A stretch of 10,001 nucleotides of DNA, from contig JAJRXL010000123.1 of assembly GCA_024276335.1 (NCBI GenBank), forward strand, positions 1 through 10,001, read 5' to 3'. How positions within the stretch are numbered: position 1 is the first letter of the stretch; every line of letters begins with the position of its first letter. Positions 6,843-10,001 of this stretch are shown here, piece after piece. Under the pieces are notes generated by a model, which was not told the origin of the DNA, ran no database searches, and saw nothing but the letters and a program-made list of their open reading frames with translations. The translations under genes were made by a program, and so were the position numbers. The stretch is from Bacteroidota bacterium. GTDB taxonomy: Bacteria; Bacteroidota; Ignavibacteria; SZUA-365; JAADGX01.

Positions 6843-7088
6843 ATGAGCAAGGAACAGGAAAAAACCCGGAACCCTCTTGCGGATCTTATCGACGATACTA
6901 CATACGTGAAACTGCAGGAATTCGGATTGTTCAATGAAAAAGCCGTACGCGATTATAGGATCCGGAAGATGTACCGCGAATTGCGTGCTTCGATGAACGC
7001 GGGAGATGCCATCGACGCGATTCGTGAGAGGTACCCGTATCTCCAGTTCGATACCGTGCGTAAAATCGTTTACGCCGTTCCAAAATAA
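6843..7088 (+). CDS. Small conserved-looking protein with possible helix-turn-helix
   Basis: An 81-residue charged, soluble protein without a signal peptide. I do not recognise a named family. The first half (DLIDDTTYVKLQEFGLFNEKAVRDYRIR, in two parts) is predicted helical. The second half, from NAGDAIDAIRERYPYLQ to FDTVRKIVYAV, has the helix-turn-helix look of small DNA-binding proteins: an alternating Ile/Ala helix, a short turn with Pro-Tyr-Leu, then a TVRKIVY recognition-like helix. A role as a transcriptional regulator is inference only. It is supported as a real gene by a strong ribosome binding site, a near-consensus promoter upstream and a strong terminator immediately downstream, making it an independent unit between the deacetylase and tRNA genes. 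Confidence 0.75.
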   Translation: MSKEQEKTRNPLADLIDDTTYVKLQEFGLFNEKAVRDYRIRKMYRELRASMNAGDAIDAIRERYPYLQFDTVRKIVYAVPK

Positions 7089-7094
7089 CACTTT

Positions 7095-7124
7095 GAAGCC
7101 CGGTTCGCCGGGCTTCTTTGTTGA
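7095..7124 (+). terminator. Rho-independent terminator of the 81-residue gene
   Basis: GAAGCCCGG (7095-7103), TTCG tetraloop (7104-7107) and CCGGGCTTC (7108-7116) form a perfect 9-bp GC-rich stem, followed by TTTGTTGA. It starts 6 bp after the stop codon. Confidence 0.9.
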
Positions 7125-7149
7125 TTTGGTTCGTTCCGGATGGTATATT
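7121..7149 (+). promoter_or_regulatory. Promoter of tRNA-Ser
   Basis: TTGATT (7121-7126), 17 bp, then TATATT (7144-7149) preceded by TGG, an extended -10 (TGn). The expected start near 7156 is a few bases before the mature tRNA 5' end at 7160. The -35 overlaps the T-rich tail of the preceding terminator. Confidence 0.6.
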
Positions 7150-7159
7150 CGTAGGTGAT

Positions 7160-7242
7160 GGAGGGTTCGCATAATTGGTATTGCAGCGGTCTTGAAAACC
7201 GCCGGGCGTAAGCCTGTGGGGGTTCGAGTCCCTCACCCTCCG
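7160..7242 (+). tRNA. tRNA-Ser (anticodon UGA)
   Basis: The acceptor stem GGAGGGT (7160-7166) pairs with ACCCTCC (7235-7241). The D arm has a 3-bp stem GCA/TGC, typical of serine tRNAs, and a GG-containing loop. The anticodon stem GCGGT/ACCGC encloses loop CTTGAAA with TGA at 7193-7195. The long variable arm is CGGGC-GTAA-GCCTG. The T arm has loop TTCGAGT. The discriminator is G (7242), as expected for tRNA-Ser. The next bases are CAT, so the CCA end is not encoded in full and must be added after transcription. It decodes UCA and, by wobble, other UCN codons. Its own promoter and terminator flank it. Confidence 0.96.
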
Positions 7243-7260
7243 CATCTCGAATTACGAGCC

Positions 7261-7294
7261 CAGGGACCGTTACGTGGCGGTCCCTGTTTTTATT
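7261..7294 (+). terminator. Rho-independent terminator of tRNA-Ser
   Basis: CAGGGACCG (7261-7269) and CGGTCCCTG (7278-7286) form a perfect 9-bp stem around an 8-nt loop, followed by TTTTTATT (7287-7294). Confidence 0.92.
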
Positions 7295-7353
7295 CGCGTT
7301 TTCCATTCGCCGCCGGAGAATCCCCTAACGTCGATCTTCGCTCTTTTCCAATT

Positions 7354-7365
7354 AATTACGTAATT
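7354..7365. repeat. 12-bp perfect palindrome upstream of the caspase gene
   Basis: AATTACGTAATT is fully self-complementary and ends 12 bp before ATG 7378. Its position would suit an operator or overlap a promoter or ribosome-loading region. No Shine-Dalgarno sequence lies between it and the start codon. Function is inferred from position only. Confidence 0.35.
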
Positions 7366-7377
7366 TTACCCGGCAAA

Positions 7378-9666
7378 ATGAAGGATATGCTTACGTATCA
7401 TGAAGGACGTTTTTTGCCACTTCTACGGAAGCTGGGAGGTTTGTTGGGCATGCTTCTCTTTCTCGCGGGGCACCGACCTGCTACTGGGCAGGAACAGAAG
7501 CTTTCCCTCTATTTGGAAGAAGGGAAATCGGGGACGGTATGGGACCTTGTGTTTTCCCGCGACGATATGCGAATTATTTCGTGCGGCCGCGATTCGACGG
7601 TGAAAGTCTGGAACGCAATGACTGGCGCAGCCGAACGAACCTTCCGCGCCCGGAGACCCACCTTAATGACGTGTTTATCGCTCTCTCCCGGTGGCAACAT
7701 TGTTGCCTCAGGCGACATGAACGGGGTAGTGACGCTCTGGGAGTGGAAAACGGGTCTGAAAATACAGACGATTAAGGTCTCGAGCATGTATGTGACGGAC
7801 ATTGCATTCACGGATGATGGTCGATTGCTGACGGCTTCTCGGGACGATTCCATCCGCGTATGGACCGCGCGGGATTTCCGGCTCGAAAGGAGTTGGTCAG
7901 CCGCCATGATCTGGATAAACAGGATTGCGTTGTCACCGGATTCCCGGTATGTTGCAGCGGCCGGAGCCGATGGCTCGGTGAAAATGTGGGCCCTCGATGG
8001 TTCGAATGCGCGCACGATCGTCAAGCACGGACGAGCCGCCAGCGCGGTGGCGTTTTCTCCTGACGGGTCGTTTTTGTTTTCAGGTGCGAGGGACGGCCTG
8101 ATTTCCGTGTACGAATTGTCGCGCCAAAGAGAAAAGACGCATTTCGTCCTTGGTCGCGGGTTTGCCAGTGGTTTCGCCTGGACGTCGAATCCTGAAGAGG
8201 TGCTTGTGGCTGCACAGGGGGAAGTTGTAACCGTGTACGACTGGCATCGGGGCTCGCGGGTGAGAGGCCTGCCTGCCTCTTCGCAGGGGGCGATGAGAGT
8301 AATCGTTTCCCGGGATAAGAAACGAATCTACACTGCGCAGATCGATGGGGGGGTGCACGTGTTTGATTATTCCACCGGACTGGAGCTGGCGACGATGGTC
8401 GGTTTCAGCGACGGGCAGTGGATTTGCTTCACCCCTGACGGCTTTTTCGAAAGCTCGCAGTTTGGTAGTAGGTACGCCCAGTGGAAGCAGGAGCAGGAGT
8501 TCTTTCCTTTCGACCTGTACGAGAGGATCTTCCATAAACCTGGGATCGTGGAAGATGCACTTCAGGGAAAATATACCGCGCGGGAGGCGCTGAAAAGGGT
8601 CGTTCGTCCGCCGGAAGTGAAACTCCTCGCGCCCAGGAGCGGCCAACTTTTTGTCTTCGGGGCCGAATCGTTGCAGGTTGTCACTGAAGTTGAAGCAACG
8701 GATGCACGGGCTGTGTCCTCGATCGAATTGTTTCTCAACGGCAGGCGACTGTCCCGGGAACAGATCATCAGCTCCAAGGTCCTGGTCTCTTCGCCCACCC
8801 GGCGCCGGGTGCGATACGTCGTGCCCGTGTTACCGGGCGAAAATGTTCTCGAAGCCGTTGCGTACAACACCGCCCGTGTGCGTAGCGACCCGGTGACAAT
8901 CCAGTTCAACGTGGAATCCGACGCAGCTCCGCAACCAGATTTGTACGTGATTTCTGTCGGTATCAATTCGTACGATGGCCAGTTCCCGGATCTCAGGTTC
9001 CCGGAGAAGGACGCAAAGGAAATCAGTGAGACCTTCATGGAGCAAGAGCGCGGGTTGTATCGCCGGGTGCGTACAACCACGCTGGTGGGGAAGAATGCTA
9101 ACAAAGCAGGCATTCTTTCCACGCTGCGGAAGTTATCCGGTATGCGCTCGGGTGATGTTCTCATCCTGTTTTTTTCGGGGCACGGATTGCGATACAGAAC
9201 GGGAAGGGGCGACGTGGAATATTACTTCGGAGCTTCGGGGGTCACCCCCGAAACTTTGCCGGAGAAAGGCCTCTCATGGAAATCAATTGCTGATGCAATT
9301 CGTCCTCTTAACGCGGGAAGGATCATCCTCTTGCTGGATGCCTGCCACAGCGGCGATATGCCCCTGGCGGCGACAAACGAAAAAATAGCCACTTCCATTG
9401 CGAGCGATATCGGCATCGTGTTTTCCTCCAGTTCCGGAGCGGAATATTCGTTCGAAAAAGAGGAACTCGGGAACGGCATCTTTACCAGGGCGTTATTGGA
9501 GGGGCTCATGGGGAAAGCAGATTATACTCATGATCGACTCGTTGACTGGAACGAAATGCAACTTTACGTGACCACGCGCGTGCAAGAACTTTCGGACAAC
9601 ATGCAACATCCAATGATTCCACGTCTTGAACAATTCTCTAACTTCATCCTGGTGCGAATACCATGA
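7378..9666 (+). CDS. Secreted WD40 beta-propeller / caspase-domain (peptidase C14) protein
   Basis: A 762-residue protein. The signal peptide has basic residues, then LGGLLGMLLFLAG (19-31) with likely cleavage near residue 37. Seven WD40 blades span about 51-340, each closing with a WD-like strand (VW78, LW121, VW162, MW204, VY245, VY287, VF329), enough for a complete propeller. A connecting DGQWICFTPDGFFESS segment (345-360) is common in WD40-caspase proteins. An Ig-like beta domain covers about 411-515, then a caspase-like domain from 520 to the end, with the dyad His602 (FFSGHG) and Cys656 (LLLDACHSGD). The catalytic pair is intact, so a Cys peptidase is likely, probably periplasmic or surface located. 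ATG 7378 is chosen because upstream frame extension runs into the tRNA; ATG 7387 is an alternative. Its stop overlaps the next start (ATGA). Substrate and trigger are unknown. Confidence 0.93.
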   Translation: MKDMLTYHEGRFLPLLRKLGGLLGMLLFLAGHRPATGQEQKLSLYLEEGKSGTVWDLVFSRDDMRIISCGRDSTVKVWNAMTGAAERTFRARRPTLMTCLSLSPGGNIVASGDMNGVVTLWEWKTGLKIQTIKVSSMYVTDIAFTDDGRLLTASRDDSIRVWTARDFRLERSWSAAMIWINRIALSPDSRYVAAAGADGSVKMWALDGSNARTIVKHGRAASAVAFSPDGSFLFSGARDGLISVYELSRQREKTHFVLGRGFASGFAWTSNPEEVLVAAQGEVVTVYDWHRGSRVRGLPASSQGAMRVIVSRDKKRIYTAQIDGGVHVFDYSTGLELATMVGFSDGQWICFTPDGFFESSQFGSRYAQWKQEQEFFPFDLYERIFHKPGIVEDALQGKYTAREALKRVVRPPEVKLLAPRSGQLFVFGAESLQVVTEVEATDARAVSSIELFLNGRRLSREQIISSKVLVSSPTRRRVRYVVPVLPGENVLEAVAYNTARVRSDPVTIQFNVESDAAPQPDLYVISVGINSYDGQFPDLRFPEKDAKEISETFMEQERGLYRRVRTTTLVGKNANKAGILSTLRKLSGMRSGDVLILFFSGHGLRYRTGRGDVEYYFGASGVTPETLPEKGLSWKSIADAIRPLNAGRIILLLDACHSGDMPLAATNEKIATSIASDIGIVFSSSSGAEYSFEKEELGNGIFTRALLEGLMGKADYTHDRLVDWNEMQLYVTTRVQELSDNMQHPMIPRLEQFSNFILVRIP

Positions 9667-10001
9667 ATCGATTGCTTTTATCCGGCCTGCTAACCTTTAT
9701 CCTTTCCTGGTCGATCGGATTTTTCTCGGGGGAAGCTGCTTCCGGGGACAGCCCGGTTGCCGTCATTACGAACGTCGAAGGTGCGGTGAGCATCCGGAAA
9801 GACACTTCTACGAGTGGTGCCCAAATTGGTACGGAACTGTATGCGGGGATGATCATCGAAGTGGAAAAAGGATCGGTTTCGCTTGTCTTCATGAACGGGG
9901 ATTTTCTCGAGCTCAAGTCCGGCGAGCGATTGAAACTGGGTGATTCCGCTAAGGGCAGTCTCTTTGTCGAGGGAAACACGACCCGTGGCGTGGCGAAAGA
10001 G
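9663..10001 (+). CDS. Secreted FecR-domain protein, N-terminal part (runs off window)
   Basis: ATG 9663 overlaps the TGA of the caspase gene (ATGA), and the frame stays open to the window edge (113 codons). The signal peptide is RLLLSGLLTFILSWSIGFF with likely cleavage around residues 26-27. Residues 32-93 resemble a FecR-type beta domain: VAVITNVEGAVSIRK, then a GTELYAGMIIEVEKGS segment giving the 'large offset, evoked threshold' pattern, SLVFMNGDFLELKSGERLKLG. Such domains occur in anti-sigma regulators and, in other proteins, as stand-alone exported modules. No cytoplasmic anti-sigma segment precedes this one, so it is not a standard FecR transmembrane regulator. What follows beyond the window decides the family. 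Close coupling suggests it works with the caspase protein. Confidence 0.8.
   Translation, partial: MNRLLLSGLLTFILSWSIGFFSGEAASGDSPVAVITNVEGAVSIRKDTSTSGAQIGTELYAGMIIEVEKGSVSLVFMNGDFLELKSGERLKLGDSAKGSLFVEGNTTRGVAKE

Noticed and set aside
7192..7377. 5' extension of the caspase gene frame starting inside the tRNA
   Set aside because: The extension crosses the tRNA-Ser and its terminator; a clean signal peptide starts at ATG 7378.

Overview
The window reads as a chromosomal segment of a Gram-negative bacterium, most likely in the Bacteroidota/Chlorobiota/Ignavibacteria (FCB) neighbourhood. The signs are a two-gene atpD-atpC unit separate from the other ATP synthase genes, a GH13 amylase with the GADVPDNRKPMVW-type signature, small Cys-anchored lipoproteins, and a secreted WD40-caspase protein. 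TTTG/TAnnTTTG elements before atpD would fit, but other promoters here look like ordinary sigma-70 sites and two genes have Shine-Dalgarno sequences. A more distant relative is possible; I cannot place the genus. Mean base composition looks near 50% GC with no abrupt change, and I see no insertion sequence, phage gene or CRISPR array.

Layout: (1) 1-666, 3' part of a GH13 amylase-type gene. (2) 778-2604, atpD and atpC, followed by a hairpin. (3) 2718-4251, mannose-1-phosphate guanylyltransferase overlapping an RlpA-like double-psi beta-barrel lipoprotein gene. (4) 4293-4874 on the minus strand, a small lipoprotein gene broken by one in-frame TAA just after its lipobox; it is missed if only uninterrupted reading frames are examined. 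(5) 4995-6458, a polysaccharide deacetylase-like protein. (6) 6459-6842, a 384-bp intergenic stretch with a near-consensus sigma-70 promoter. (7) 6843-7088, an 81-residue protein with a possible helix-turn-helix, closed by a strong terminator. (8) 7160-7242, tRNA-Ser(UGA) with its own promoter and terminator. (9) 7378-10001, a secreted seven-blade WD40/Ig-like/caspase protein coupled through ATGA to a secreted FecR-domain protein that runs off the window.

Functionally, the first two thirds are housekeeping and cell-envelope genes: energy conversion, GDP-mannose supply, septal or peptidoglycan-associated lipoprotein, and carbohydrate deacetylation. The most distinctive part is the last 2.6 kb. 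An exported caspase-like peptidase with a beta-propeller sensor, translationally coupled to an exported FecR-like domain, suggests an envelope-located sensing or proteolysis module. Its substrate and trigger cannot be read from the sequence.
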